Assembly: GCA_036852015.1 (NCBI GenBank)
Contig: JAANDG010000080.1
Coordinates: 186,001 to 250,000, forward strand
Origin: Pelodera strongyloides
Lineage: Eukaryota > Nematoda > Chromadorea > Rhabditida > Rhabditidae
Direction of reading: 5' to 3'
DNA: 64,000 nt
Under the pieces are notes generated by a model, which saw only the letters and a program-made list of their open reading frames with translations, ran no database searches and was not told the DNA's origin. The translations under genes were made by a program, and so were the position numbers. Shown one piece after another: positions 1 to 13,523 of this stretch; within the stretch, counting starts at the first letter, position 1, and the number at the start of each line of letters is the position of its first letter.

Positions 1-470
1 AACTCGTAATGTTAATAGATAAGCAGTGGTCGTATAAAAGGTCAGTGGAACTAGGAATAGACTCTATCTGCGGTGTTTAGCACTTCATACCATACTTCCT
101 TCCATGTTCCGAGCCTTGGTCTATTATACATCAGTTATTATTTCATCGAACTAGTCTACCAATAAGTATTCCCTAAGTTTCATCGCTGTCTTTGGTTATT
201 TAGACCCACCTACGCAGCTATTTCTCTTCTATGGGATATGCTGTAGTCCCTTCTTTGTTCATACTAGTATTCTGTACTGTATGTACTCTCTTATTTTGTT
301 GTTCTTTGTTTGTTTGTAAACAGTTATATACATACACACTCTATTTTACTGGTTGCCAACTAATTTACCCACAAACATTTCCTTTATTTATCAGTCAAGA
401 CTCTTGAAAATTGAAGAAGCAATTTATATATTCAGAAAGAGTACATATTCCTTTCAGGGAAATATACAAA
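1..470. other. Upstream region of the deacetylase gene
   Basis: No coding region is recognised here. The last part (446-457) is a pyrimidine-rich CTTTCAG acceptor ending 13 bases before the ATG at 471. It reads as a spliced-leader trans-splice site, or the end of an intron whose upstream exon I cannot see. Confidence 0.4.
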
Positions 471-3400
471 ATGGTGTTCTTCGTTACCGATGACCGTATG
501 AAAGAGCATTATTGTCCATGGCCGACACCCTATATCGAAGTGCCTGAACGATTGACAGTGATTACTGCAGCAGCTAAGGTATACGTATGCATGGAATTAT
601 TTAGAATTTGGATAAGCTTCCTTCGGAATTCGTCTATGCTTTTTTTATGATTTTACACCGCATATTTTCCTACGGTAGGCTAAGAGTTGCAGCGGGTGCG
701 CGTGGTATCAATAATATATAACTGAAATAGCGACATCAAAATTTATATGAAACTTTCTACCAGATTTGTGTTACTAAAATTGTTACTATTTAGGATGAAC
801 TCAAGGACTTTACAATGTTGGATTCTCGATCGGCTACAGTGGCAGAAATCACCAGCGTGCACACGCTTGAATATCACGATATTATCAAGTCATCGAAGGG
901 AATGGATACGGTACGAAAACTTCATTATAGAAACTTTGATACCTCGTAAGGCACAAGCTTACTGATAGTTGGTGATAGTCTGTGTCAGTATCATACGTTT
1001 CTATCATGTTTATTTGTCCCTTCTACAAGGTTATTGTCTCGTTGACTAGTTTTTGGAAAACAGCGACTACACCAACATTCTTATGGCAGCTTACGCAAAT
1101 GAACATAAATTATAATAAAATATCCAGCTAAATTCGAGTAACTTAGCATAAATACGTACGAACTCAGTTGTACACGATGCGTTTCGAAAACCGGCCGGTA
1201 TTTCACTTTAATTGTTAATACCAATTTGCTCCGGTAGCATCATTTGACAATTTCATTTCACTATTAGTAATGCAAGTCTCACGATGTTAGGCCATTTTTC
1301 ATGCCTCTGGTCTTATAGGAGGCAGCCGAGAAGTTCGCCGGAGGTTTTGAAGACATCTACGTCAACGGAAGCACCTACGACGCTGCCATGCTTTCTGCCG
1401 GTTGTGCGCTCGAACTAACGAAGAAAGTGTTGGAGACAAAGTGAGTAGGACCTTAATGTTTTTCTTTATTTTCTCGAGGCTAATACAAATACAGTATACA
1501 TTAAAACTTCATCTGCGAACAGCTAGTTAGTCACCAGGACATGAAAATGAGAAAACAATTTGAGGTCAAAGCGCAATGTCTCCTTTGCATCATGTAAACG
1601 AATGCAGATACCATGTCACTAGTGCAGAAAAGAAGGTATAACAAAAAAGTGTAACTAGCTTGCGCTAACAATACGTCAAGCTGCTACAAAGTATATTGGG
1701 CAGCTCCCCATCCCACGCTAACCCCCCAAGATTTCAGGCGATCCCACTTTATTTTTTAAACAAATTTTCTTCCAGAACTAACGGATTCGCTGCCATTCGT
1801 CCCCCAGGACATCACGCTTTCAAAGATGCGCCCTGTGGTTTTTGCATATTCAATAACGTGGCCATTTGTGCGAAAAAGGTCTGCGAGAGATCTATTCCGC
1901 TTAATTTTCTTTTAAATTTTGTAATTTCCAAGTTTGTTTTTCCATCAGACATACTTACGATAGACATTAGCGTTCGCTACTAGCACTTCGTCATTCTGAT
2001 GAGTGTGTGCACAGCTTTTGTCTTTCACATTTTGCTAACAGTTTCGTGTGCATTACAGTAAGTTGTTGCTAGACATTCACTCATCGTCCAGGTAACAAGC
2101 ATAATTTTCTTTGTTGTCAAAGCGCAATGTTTCCTTTGCATCATTTAAACGAATGCAGATGCCAATTCAATGATAAACGTCTTATAACACTAAGTCAGCT
2201 ATCAGACAAAGGTTAAAGAAGGAGTCTCACGAGATCTAAGTATACTAAATACTATTTCTTTCTTCTTATCGATAGATGATGGTATTTGCTTCCCAGAAAC
2301 ATGCCTTATGAAGCAAAAGCTTTTAATTAGAAGGAATAAATCAATATAATGTTTAGAATTCTATCAAAATTCTTTACCATAGCGTTTGTAATTGTGTGTG
2401 TCCCGAAGGTATCTGGTGGACTCAAAATAAGAAAATAAGGGTGCAACTAGAGCTAGATACCCGCGGGAGACATACAATAAGAGCCAGATGCCCTCGGGAC
2501 ACAAAGACTACGGTTATGAATTTTGATAGAATTCTAAACATTATATTGAATTATTCCTTCTAATTAAAAGCTTTTGCTTCATAAGGCATGTTTCTTGGAA
2601 GCAAATACCATCATCTATCTATAAGAAGAAAGAAATAGTACACTTAGATCTCGTGAGCCTCCTCCTTTAAAACAAAGAAAAAAAACAGAGGTATAACAAA
2701 AAAAGTTTAGCTAGCTTGCGCTAACAATAAGGCATACTGCTGCAAAGTATATTGGGATGTTGAGAGAATTCTAGAAAGAATGCAACAAACTGTGCAGTTA
2801 AGTCGACTTACTGATACGATAGTAAACAACCTTGAGCTTTGCAATTCTGAATGTGCTTCAGGCTCGCGAATGGGGCGCGAAACGCGTGCTGATCGTCGAC
2901 TGGGACGTGCACGCAGCGCAGGGAACGCAGGAGTGCATTCAGGTAGTGATTACTTTAGAATAATAGAGGAAAATCTATAATAATATATAGTGCAATAATG
3001 TTGGTGCTGTAAAAAACAGGTTGTAAAAACATTATGCACAACACATATGTTCATTTCGATTGTTTCTTTTTTGAATCCTTTTTTACTTCGGTGCAGTTTT
3101 ACTGTGGCTTGGCTATGCGCTGTTTTGTCGCCGCGCACACGTGGTAATCTACAGATGTTGGGAGCATGCACATGTAGTCTTTAAGTAAATTTTTTTCAAT
3201 TACTTACTGCTTTCAGGATGATCCAAACATTGTTCTCGTGTCGATCCATCGCTTTGAAAAAGGCAAATTCTGGCCTTTCCTCCAGCAAAGCGGGATTCAT
3301 CATGAATGTGAGTGTCAAGTCTTGTCAAGATCGAGTAAGCTGGTTGGACGAAGGGATAACGGTTCAACAAGCATTTTATTATTATTGACAAAATTGTAGT

Positions 3401-5327
3401 TTGTAGCCCAACGTACCTATTAATATTTCATCTTGCAGTCCCCAACACAGTGAACATCACCCTCGAGGATGTCGGAATGGGTGACAGTGAATTCTTGGCA
3501 GCCCTCCAAGTCGTCGTCCTCCCGCTCGCCCAATCATTCAAGCCTGATCTGATCCTGGTCTCATGTGGATTTGATGCGGCACTTGGTAGGGAATAAAATT
3601 TCCCGATTAAAGAAAAACCTATTTTCGAATTACCTGTAGAAGAAGTGCCGTAAAACGTTAGTTTCACTCAAAGAATCATAAACTGTGTTGCCAAGAAACG
3701 TTTATTTGTATGCAGTTCTGCTTTATGGAATTTATACAGTAACAGTCATACAATTGTCAATTCCAACTTTTTTTTTTCCAGGAGACCCTCAGGGTAAGAT
3801 GTGTCTATCTCCCCAATCGTATGGTGCAATGACCGGCCTTCTCCAACAAGTCGGTCCTGTTGCCCTACTACTAGAGGGCGGATACTTCCTGCCGTCTGTA
3901 GCAGCCGGAGCAAAAGAATGCATACGATCACTCAAGGGATACAGTCATTTTATACCAGTTGAGGTAGGATTTATATTTCCAATAACCATGTTTAGTCCAG
4001 ATTCATCAATAGCCACCTACTACTGTAGTCTTTACAATTAGCTTAAGCGCAAAGCAGACTGACTGGTTTCCCGCCCGGCGGTGACAAACAAACTTGTCAA
4101 GAAAATAGATGCTAGCGTAACTGAATCAGCTTCCCGTGCGGAACCACCCACATATGTGTTAAAGCTTATTGTAAATGAAACTCCCGTTTCACAATCCACA
4201 CAAAAGTCTATTCTCTAGTGGCTCTCCAATTTTCTTTGAAAGTTCAAAACAAAACCTCTTTTCAGAAAATCGATGAGACAATGTTGAAGTCACTTCACCG
4301 TGTTCTGGACGTGTACGCTGATAGATATCCTGATATGAAAACCCTTCGTGATATCATTCATTTCCTGAGAAAGGAAGCACAGTTGCCAGACGTGGAGCAG
4401 GTAGTCTTTATCTCCAACTTACAAAGACTGCCATAGTCTAGTGGTAGCGGGCCATGTTTGCAGACAACCTATCGAGGTTCGCTCCCGTCCGGTTTCATCA
4501 AACACATTTCCAGGAAAAACAAGAGTACGTGGGGGAGAGATGGTGCCCTATCCCATATCCGACAAGAGACTTGTACCCTGGAAACGACGCTGATGAGACC
4601 GAGAGATTTAAAGGACTCTTGAAGGGATTGTTCGAGAAGAGAGCAGCCCAACAAGGACAGAAATGGGTAAGGGCTACCGTAGAAATGTAAAAGAAGTTCA
4701 CGAGAAAGCTAGTTCTTCATGTTGTGGGGTTATCTCTCACATAGCACAAAATTACCCTATTTTGGTGGATTCGGGGTGTCGTAACCATGTCCAGTACCAC
4801 TTAAAAAAAAACTATTCCTCTTCATTTTCCTTCTTTAGCACGGAACCTATACAAAGACCGATGCTTCGGTGCTCGATTTTGTTTTGTCAGAAAAATCGGT
4901 AAACGTCAGCGGACCGGTGGAATTTGCTCCATTTATTCAGAGCGCGGTGAGCCAGTTTCTGTTATCTCTGCCGATTTTCGTCGCATCATCTTTGTTTTGA
5001 TCCTTTCAATAGATTTTTGCATCTTTTTTTACAGAAACTATCCGTAAGATAGTTATAGCAGAAGTAAAGTCAGGTGTAGAAGGGCAGCGTCTTAAAACTA
5101 TAAAAGCTTCGCAAAATCTAATGTATTCTCTGGCATTTCAGATCTTGGCTCCACTGTGCAACCAGTTTTCATTAGTGCGGGCTCCCGGTCATCCTTCCGA
5201 AGTACAGATTGCTGAGTTCGCAGTCTCGCTAAGCAAGCTCACCACCCATCCTTTCTTCCAGAGACTACCATTTGTGCAACTTGCACTAACACCGCTTGAC
5301 TCATCCCTTATAGTACTGCCAGCCTAG
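471..5327 (+). CDS. Class II histone deacetylase (12 exons, 510 aa)
   Basis: Zinc-dependent lysine deacetylase of the HDA1/HDAC6 class, acting on acetyl-lysine in histones or cytoplasmic proteins. Exons read: 471-578, 794-910, 1319-1440, 1776-1878, 2862-2942, 3217-3307, 3439-3585, 3782-3963, 4266-4400, 4514-4666, 4839-4946, 5142-5327; the sum is 1,533 nt with every junction in frame. The catalytic domain starts almost at residue 1. RPPGHHAF puts the general-acid/base His pair at 128-129. Zinc ligands are D165 and H167 (in DWDVH) and D253 (in [10 protein letters not shown]). Y291 in LLEGGY is the transition-state Tyr, which is His in vertebrate class IIa enzymes, so catalysis looks possible. 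The usual His-Gly after DWDVH is Ala-Ala (168-169). The C-terminal 190 residues or so are not recognised. The start was chosen because the ATG follows a splice acceptor and begins the domain. It could correspond to one of the C. elegans hda class II genes; I cannot say which. Confidence 0.9.
1562..1706. repeat. Intronic duplicated segment, copy 1
   Basis: This 140-bp stretch starts GTCAAAGCGCAATGT and ends near CAAAGTATATTGGG. It recurs in the next intron, where it is split: 2117-2170 matches its first half and about 2690-2757 its second half, with a fold-back element between. It is non-coding. Confidence 0.7.
2217..2666. mobile_element. Fold-back MITE flanked by TTAA
   Basis: Two near-identical arms of about 150 bp in opposite orientation (2217-2372 and 2516-2666) enclose about 140 bp. 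The outer ends share CTCACGAGATCTAAG, and TTAA flanks both sides (2213-2216 and 2667-2670). The spacer contains GTGTCCCGA-GGTATCTG-like words. It interrupts the second copy of the neighbouring duplicated intron segment. There is no ORF, so it is non-autonomous. Confidence 0.7.
4432..4490 (+). pseudogene. tRNA-like relic in deacetylase intron
   Basis: An A-box-like TAGTCTAGTGG (from 4434) is followed at tRNA spacing by a B-box-like GGTTCGCTCCC (about 4476-4486). I could not form an acceptor stem, so this is a tRNA-derived relic or SINE head rather than a working tRNA. Confidence 0.3.
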
Positions 5328-6124
5328 AGATAGACCTAAAACTGGGCCTAGGATAATGTAAGTCCTGAACCTACACATAAGCCTAATTGTCAGCCGCATG
5401 ATCTGGGCCTAATTTATGTTCTTGAGCCCGATTTGTAATACATATGATGTCATTCAAATAGCAATTTTATATGTCTCTAACTGTAGTTCTTTAGGTATTG
5501 CTTTATTACTGTTTTGTAGTGAAATTTGTACATATCCCATACACAAGCAATATGTAAATTTAGGCCCTGTTGCAGACTTCTGAATAAAAATTGTTGGGCA
5601 GATATGGGTTAAAAGTCTTGATACAGTCTGCAGCCTTATTTTATGCATGGTTCATGCAAAGTGATAGAGGTAGACAGGGAAAAAACAAGCATTTACTTGA
5701 TAAACGGATTAATGTGAAAACTGAATGTTTCACGTAGATTATGAAACCTCTTTCTGCCTCCGACGTTACTATTCGCGATGTGGACACGTCAAATTCTATA
5801 TACAATTCATTGCATTTTAACAATGGCCAAGCACATACCAACATAGGAAATGGGTGAACCCACTTGATTCACTGGTTTTTCGTGGTCCTGCCCATTTTGT
5901 GACCAACTCGTGACCAACCACTCATCGAAACCGTCATCAACTGGTCACTAAATGGTCTCGAACCAGTCACGAACCAGTCACCAGATGTTTTTTTTCTCAG
6001 GAAGGACCATTTGGTGTGGTTTTTCTGTGGTTTCGGCAATTATTTCCTTTTCTTGTGAACGAACTGAACGAACAGCGAATATTTAATCATACCTGCTTGT
6101 TAGATTACATTAGTTTTTTTTACA
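5328..6124. other. 3' UTR of the deacetylase and spacer
   Basis: After the TAG at 5325-5327 the likely poly(A) signal is AATAAA at 5583-5588. About 5,860-5,990 is rich in repeated ACCAGTCAC/GACCAACC words. No coding region is seen. Confidence 0.45.
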
Positions 6125-6128
6125 TTAA

Positions 6129-6538
6129 AGGGTCAGGCCCATTTCAAATGACCCCTACGTTTGATGATTCCATCTGATTCTCCATGTCAAATATAGTAGG
6201 ATGCAATTTTTTTCTAATTTTCAAGCGCAAAATTCACGCCGTATTCATCGATTTACCCCTGCCAGTCATACCCAACTTTTTATCGCATTTGTCACGCCCC
6301 TTCTCGCTAATTGGGCATTATGCTCTATGGGGCGTGGCAACTGCGATATCGGCCAATCAGCGCGAATGGGCGTGCCAACTGCGATGGATAGCTGTGTATG
6401 ACCGCTCACGGTAAATTGCTGAATAATGAGTGATTTTTGCGCTTGAAAATTAGAAAAATATTGCATCCTACTATATTTGACATGGAGAATCAGATGGAAT
6501 CATCAAAAATAGGGGTCATTTGAAATGGGCCTGACCCT
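6129..6538. mobile_element. 410-bp fold-back MITE, TTAA flanks (copy 1)
   Basis: It begins AGGGTCAGGCCCATTT and ends with the inverse complement, with TTAA at 6125-6128 and 6539-6542. Inverted similarity runs through most of the element, so it can fold into one long hairpin. A second copy of exactly the same length lies at 10936-11345. TTAA target sites suggest piggyBac-type mobilisation, though TA insertion by a Tc1/mariner enzyme is also possible. Confidence 0.75.
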
Positions 6539-6806
6539 TTAATATAATAAATGCAATCGTTTATTGTTTCTCCATATTTATTTCATCAAAAAAAGTTTAA
6601 TGTTTCATTCAGTTTTCAAAAAGTCGCTGCAAGGAGAAGGATATTCTGCATACGAGAGTGTTTGCTTGTCACACTAGCGCTATAAAACGATGCATTTTTG
6701 ATATTATTTAGTAATAAAAGGTGTATGTATGCAAGGAATATGCAACTTTTTATCGTTTACTGAATAAAACTTATGGGTGGCTATAGGTGAAAAGCCGTTT
6801 CAGCTG

Positions 6807-6820
6807 GCACCAATGGTAAC
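6807..6820 (+). promoter_or_regulatory. Candidate X-box (RFX/DAF-19 site)
   Basis: GCACCAATGGTAAC fits the ciliary-gene consensus GTHNYYATRRNAAC at 12 of 14 positions, including the whole right half-site. It lies 464 bp upstream of the ift-74 ATG, farther than most C. elegans X-boxes. RFX control of IFT genes is known; that this site is used is inference. Confidence 0.4.
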
Positions 6821-7283
6821 CGGGCCAGGCAGTATTGTGTCACCTTGTAGTCATGACAACATTTGGAGTGTGCATAAACACCACCACATTATGGTTAGGA
6901 AACAGACATCAAACCATTTTTGTTCCTTTTTTAAACGTTCTTCATTTCTATAGGTCTATAGTAGGCTATTTTTTTGGCTTACTGTACATATATGCAGCGA
7001 ACTTTTACTATGCATGGGTCGAATTTATGTTCGAGAGAGCTATAGTCCCACAGCCCACAGAGTGTCACTATTGTCTTGAATTTGTTCAATACTAGGCGAT
7101 TAATAAAAATATATTCTTAATTCAATGTTACTGTAGCTGTACGAAAATGTTTATTTATGACGTACAAGAGTGTTTGCCTCTTATATGTGGTAGACCCAAA
7201 TATCAAGTTGCCTATTCTTGTTGTTGCCGCACAGCGAGGATTCTTGAACAAGTAATTCTGATACAAACAATAATATGTTCAGA

Positions 7284-10200
7284 ATGTCTCGACCTCCATC
7301 CGCGCGTCCAAAGACTTCCGCCGGGCGTGCGGCTAGCGCTGCGCGCCCGAGGCCCGTCACAAGGGCAAGTCAGCCTGGCAAGTTCTTGTTTTTGACTTAC
7401 ATCCATAATGGTCTTACAACACAGCTACCGATCAGATAATAAGACAGCTCCAAGCACATGGTTTAAGCGACTTACAATTTATCTTCAAGAACGATCAGGA
7501 TGGTTCCCGTTACCTTAACTATCTCCAAGTCTGTATATTGAACATTTCTTTTTTATTGTTTAGTAGACCATATTTATTTTTTATTGCTTAGATGATGTCG
7601 GTCTTCCGGCTCCAATTGCCCGACCAGCTAGTAGGAACGCCGTATCAAGGTCGGGAGCTGTGGAGCCTCCTAGAGCAGGTTCGTATAATATTTACTGGTT
7701 TGTTGCCTTTTTCTAAGAACCACTAGTGCGCGGATAATTTCGCGCTGCGCATCGCGCTTATAGCCGTAGCCGCATAATAGTGCGGGTAGCACATAATGCG
7801 TAACCGCGCAGCGCGGGTAGAGAATAATAAGCGCATTGCGCGGGTATCCGCGCGCGTGTCCATTTTTAGTGGTCTAGCCGTAACCGCACTGCGCGCCGGA
7901 GAACGTAATAGAAAGAACCGTCGTTGGTCATTTTATTGTCCAATACTCCCTCGTTATCAATCAAACTAACGGCAATTGTATCTCTTTCATGCAATAAATT
8001 AAAATATGACTTGACTAGCTTGCAGTAACCTGTTTTCGTTGCGACGTAACTGAAAGTTCAGTGGAGCTACATGATGAAAAACAAATAACTAATTTCCTTC
8101 CAGTTTCCCGTGCAGTTATGTCTCGTAGTGGAAGTTCTGCGGGGAGATCAACTGAGGTAAACATTGTGTGTAAAGTTATAAATAATCTACCAGGGCCATT
8201 ATTTCATTGATAGCAAAGAAGATATGTAAGATATGTAAGATAAGTCGAATATTTTGGTTTCAATAGCCGACTCTATAACAGGGCATGGAACGTGTGGCCA
8301 CCGCAAGTCGAATGATGCGACCTCCATCTTCCGCTATTCGACCCGTGACGCAGCAAGGGCTATCTGGAGTGCGAGCGCAGAGCCGCTTAGGAACAGCAAG
8401 TCAGCCCTTCTTATAAGCATACTCAATACAGTCTCATTTGGTGTGCGATACCACATCTTGCCAGTTTTCCAGCTCTTCTGATCACTAAAGGTTGCATTGA
8501 AAAATAAATTTACTGCTTCTATATGTAGTTTTTTTTTACATGTTTTATGAAATCGGCAGCTTTTTTTTTTTCATTCAGGTCAGCGACGAGTCATGGATAA
8601 ATCATATTTTATGGGCTTAATGAGAGGGAAATTGACTCTATTAAACGAAGAAATCGCTCGACTTGAACAAGTCCTCGAGGATGGCGAGAAAGATCGGCAA
8701 CAGATGAATGTATACGAGAGCAAGTGAGTAATTATTTTTTTCAAGTATGTATGTCTCTTGTTTTATATACTATAAAGGAATTTCTTTGCTTCCTTTGCAT
8801 CCATCTCTCTGACTCTATGTACCAACTCTTTCACTGTATCCCTATGAACCTCTCGCTCGCATTATTAATTGTTCTCTCTCTAGCCCTTTCTCCTGATATT
8901 TCCTGATGTTTATCTCTTGATTTATATAAAGAATGCACCATGATCAATAATTTTCTATGATATTTTGCAGGGCCGAGGAGAAGGCTCTAGAGATTCGCGA
9001 GCTGCAAGGCAAGCTTGCAGACCTGAACATGGTGGTCGATAAGGTGCACACTGGCATGGAGATGACACAGATTGCTGTCGATGCGAAGGATGTGCGAATG
9101 AAGGCTGATGAAGTGAATGTTCAGTACCTTTTGTCTGTCTCCCTCCTCCAATCAACCCTCTCTCCCTCCCTCTCTCCCTTCCTCTGCCACTCTATTTCTC
9201 ACTCGTTATATTTCTATCTTTCTCTAAAATATAGAGCAATTGCCGGCACAGTATTGTAGTCGAATGGAGCCGTATCGTGCACAAATGTGTTGAGTGCTAT
9301 AAACTAATGATATTAATGTAATTCCTGATTCACCTAATTATCAGCCTAATTATTAATGTAATTTTATAGGTAGCAGCAAGCGTGGAAGAACTGTTCGCGG
9401 AACGACGCGCTAAAGAAGCTCTAGCAGACAAAATACAAGCAGAAATTGAAGAACAGAAGAAGTTGAACCAGGCCATTATGTCTTCCATGGTTTGTTGTTT
9501 TACGTAGCAATTGTCAGCAAACGTTGTTGTAAAGATGATTGGCATGTGACTTCAAAATATCTTATTATATAAAGGAGAAGAGTTTACTTTTTTGTTTGTG
9601 TGAACATAACGAAATCTTTTCATAAAGAAAATTTTCTATTGGCAAATAGCATACAAAATCTTTGCCGCTGGCGAGATTCGAACCCACAGCGGCGCACAAT
9701 CTCTCGATTCATAGTCCAACGCTCTACCTGTTGAGCTATGCTAGCTTATCATAAGGGTAACAATCTGCCCTTCAGAGAGCACCTTCAATGTCAAATTTGC
9801 ATGGTACTTAGTCTAATGGACATCCAGGCTCATAACATACGTTTCGCCAATTATATATGACTTTGTAGATGTGTGAATGTTTTAAATAGGGTAACAATCG
9901 GCCCGATCGGCCGAAGGCCGATTCCTCCAGTCGGAGAAGAGCCCGTAGGGCTCTTCGAACGGCTGGTATGCAATATGCTGGACACCTGCGCTACCATGTT
10001 TTTCATGCAGATTATGTGCATGAAACTTCGTATACTATTGACTGTTGACTACGAGTAATGCTGTGTCAACTTGGTTTAGTGCATGCTTCAAAAGCAACGT
10101 GTCATACCGCTTGAGAGTTCAATTAGTGCACTTCTAGGAGTCCGGGATTCGCTTGCGCTATGAGGAATGCAAGAAGGCGGCCGAGGCGATGAAAGAAGAA

Positions 10201-13200
10201 TTGGACATGAAACAAGGGGAACTGTCAAAACTGGAAAGAAAAAGGACACAGTTGGAGAATGAGCTGAACAGCTCACCACTCAAGCAGAAAGCTAGTAAGA
10301 TCACAATAATTCTAATAATTTGTGTGATGAGGAGGTTCTATCTCTCTCTCTCCTCTTTCTACTACGCTTATAGGCTTATGACAGAAAGACAGACACACAC
10401 ACGCTGACTCTCTCGCTCTTACTGTACTTTAAGCCCTATAATTTGTGCAAGATTTAAGTTTGCTAAGCTAAGATACTGTAAGTGTAACGCGACCTAACAA
10501 CATGATAATTTATTTCCAGTCGAGTTGCATGAACGTGCCATGGAGCTCAAGGAAAAGGAGCGTCTTCTTCTGGAAGAAAAGGAGAACGCTGAGAGTCCGG
10601 AGGAGAGAAAACAAAAACTATTGGAACAAGTCCGCAAGAACAATGAAGAGATAGCGGTCATTGAGAAACAGTACGAAACATTTATGATAATTAGAATATA
10701 TTAATCTTATTGTGAGAGCTGTGAAACTAGAAAAAACATAAAGTAAGAGAAAAACAAGGAGAGTGTAGTTAGTGCAGCGAGCGAGAGAATGTGAGACGCG
10801 GCTATGATGAGGAAAGGGATAATTGCTTCAGAATCGAGCAAGTGAACGAGCAAATAGAAATGGGAAACGAGGAGTTACGAGAATTCGACAATGATTTCGA
10901 GACGATTGCAGGTAAATTTAAGCAACGCTTGTTAAAGGGTCAGGCCCATTTCAAATGACCCCTATTTTTGATGATTCCATCTGATTCTCCATGTCGAATA
11001 TAGTAGGATGCAATATTTTTCTAACTTTCAAGCTCAAAATTCACACACTATTCAGCAATATAGCGTGGACAGTCATACCCAACTATCTATCGCAGTTGGC
11101 ACGCCCATTCGCGCTCATTGGCCAATATCACAATTGCCACGCCCAATAGAGCATATTGCCCAATTAGCGCGAAGGGGCGTGACAACTGCGATAAATAGTT
11201 GGGTATGACTGGCAATGGTAAATTGCTGAATACTGCCTGAATTTTGCACTTGAAAATTAGAAAAATATCGTATCCTACTATATTTGCCATGGAGAATCAG
11301 CTGGAATCATCAAAAATAGGGGTCATTTGAAATGGGCCTGACCCTTTAATTGCATAAAGGAAAGCAACATCCTGGGGAAAGTTACCTATTGTGCGGTGCA
11401 ATTCTGTGCGTTTAGGCGAGCAAAACGAGCGCTACCGCGAGCTAAAGCGGAAGGAGACCCAGATGGAGGAGTTTCTCGCGGCTTTTGATGAACAAAAACG
11501 ACTTCTACAATTGGAAACGGAAGAATGCTCTGATGCGGTCCTTCTCAATTTAGCACGCATTGGAGCGAATATAGCGAGTGTAAGTTATATGTCAAGTTTT
11601 CTGGAGTGTTCCTATAAATATGACTTCTGGCAGGTACATGACCTGTCGCATCGCTACAAATGACTAATGCAACTGTTTTGAAAAAAGTTGGTTAGTTAAT
11701 TATTTAATTGTTTTTAGTTAAACGTTGGCGAGAATGTGACAACGATGGACCCGAGCGGATTGGTCGGAAGTTACACCCAGAATAGCACAGCTGAGGAGCT
11801 ACAACATTGTAAGTTACAGGCAGAAAATCGCACTGTCCGAGGGTGGGCCGCTCACGTCTAACGCATAACTCACATGTTATTTTGAGAAAACGGGTGGTCC
11901 GCTAGGAGCGAGCAGGTATGCGAGAATCTTCCTTCTGGTGCACACATGTGCGGTTAGCCGTTAGCGGTTATCCCGCGCACACAGAGGCCATATTCACCAC
12001 TCAATTCCCCAGTAATTTCCCGGCCTTTGTTCTACGTCTCTCACATTAGAATACTATTTTCTGTCCCCAGGGAATACTTCCCCGAGGGAATCGGAGTGTT
12101 GAATATGGCATCTGGAATACTTCGTCGACCCTTGACGCATCTCGTTGTTTTTCTCGCAAAAACTAAGCTGCAGTTTTGCATGTAGCATGTTGTTTCTCCT
12201 AGTACTGTAGTGATAGTATATACAGTAATGCAAATATTATCCATATTATCCACGCTGATATAAGCTGGCTATTTCAGTGCACGTCCGACTACAAGAAGAA
12301 TTGCTGAGTTTCGATGAACTGGAAGCTCGTCTGAAGTCAGAACTGGATTCTTTTGGAACTAAGGTATTTTCTTGCTAACCAAAGTAACTAAGGTAACTAA
12401 GGTAAGGTATGACCTCTGCGAAACATGCCATAGGGAAAATCTTTGAATTTGAACTCCTTTGAATAACGGTGCACGCTCTTGAAGCGTAAAACAAATTTAG
12501 GTAACCAACATCAACCAAACCTTTCACAAACTTCAGAACTCCGGCAATTTAATTCTGCATTTAGGAAGAAGAATTACAACGGCAAATGCAAGAATTTTCT
12601 GATACGGAAACGCTCAGAAAACAAGTCAAGGACAAGTTTAGGGTGGGTTTTTAAATTTCATTTGAGTTGGAAAGATTTTGTATTATGTATCGAGAGAGAT
12701 AGCGAGACATAGATATATGGAGATACGAGTGATAGCGAGGGAAACACTACCTTCTCTCTCGCTCTCTCTCGTTCTTGCACTCTCTTTCGCTCGCCATCTC
12801 TCTCTCACGGGGAAAGTGAAGCAGAGATACGAAAAGAGATTATTAGATCAAAATTACCACTTTAATTCAGAAACTCGAAGACCGTAAACGAATGCTGGAA
12901 AGAGAGGTGCCCGCAATGGAGGGAAACGAACTTGAATTGCGAAAGAAATTGCAAACAATTACGGCCGAATTGGACAGTAGTGAGGAGTACAGACAGGTAT
13001 TCGCCTACACCTATAAAATCTTTGTTTTCTTCATAAGGCATGAAGTATTGAAACTAGCAAACTGATCAAATATTTTTTTTTACATTCTGAAACAACAACT
13101 TGAATTATTTCGCTTGTGAGTTGAAAAAATTTATCAAATCAGTGTTACAATCCATATGATTTTTCCATATGAGTTTTCACCAAATGTATTACCTGGGGAC

Positions 13201-13492
13201 CACCGCACCCCAACCCCAATGAGATATAACAACCGTTTTTTCGAAACGTATATTGGAAAACCGCTTTTCCATATTTTTTTGGCCTACTCTACATGGAAAA
13301 CATCATACAATATTTAGGTTTTCATAATATACCGACTAACCGACTGTCACAGCGCTTTAAAGTACACCTGAAAGAAATGTTTATTAGACTCTTAGAAAGA
13401 GCGCAACGCCATCATAAGAGACGATGAAAGAATTCAATAGTTTTGAAATTCAAAGTAGTAAATCAAAGATAAAATACGAAAAAATGCATAGC

Positions 13493-13523
<31 letters not shown>

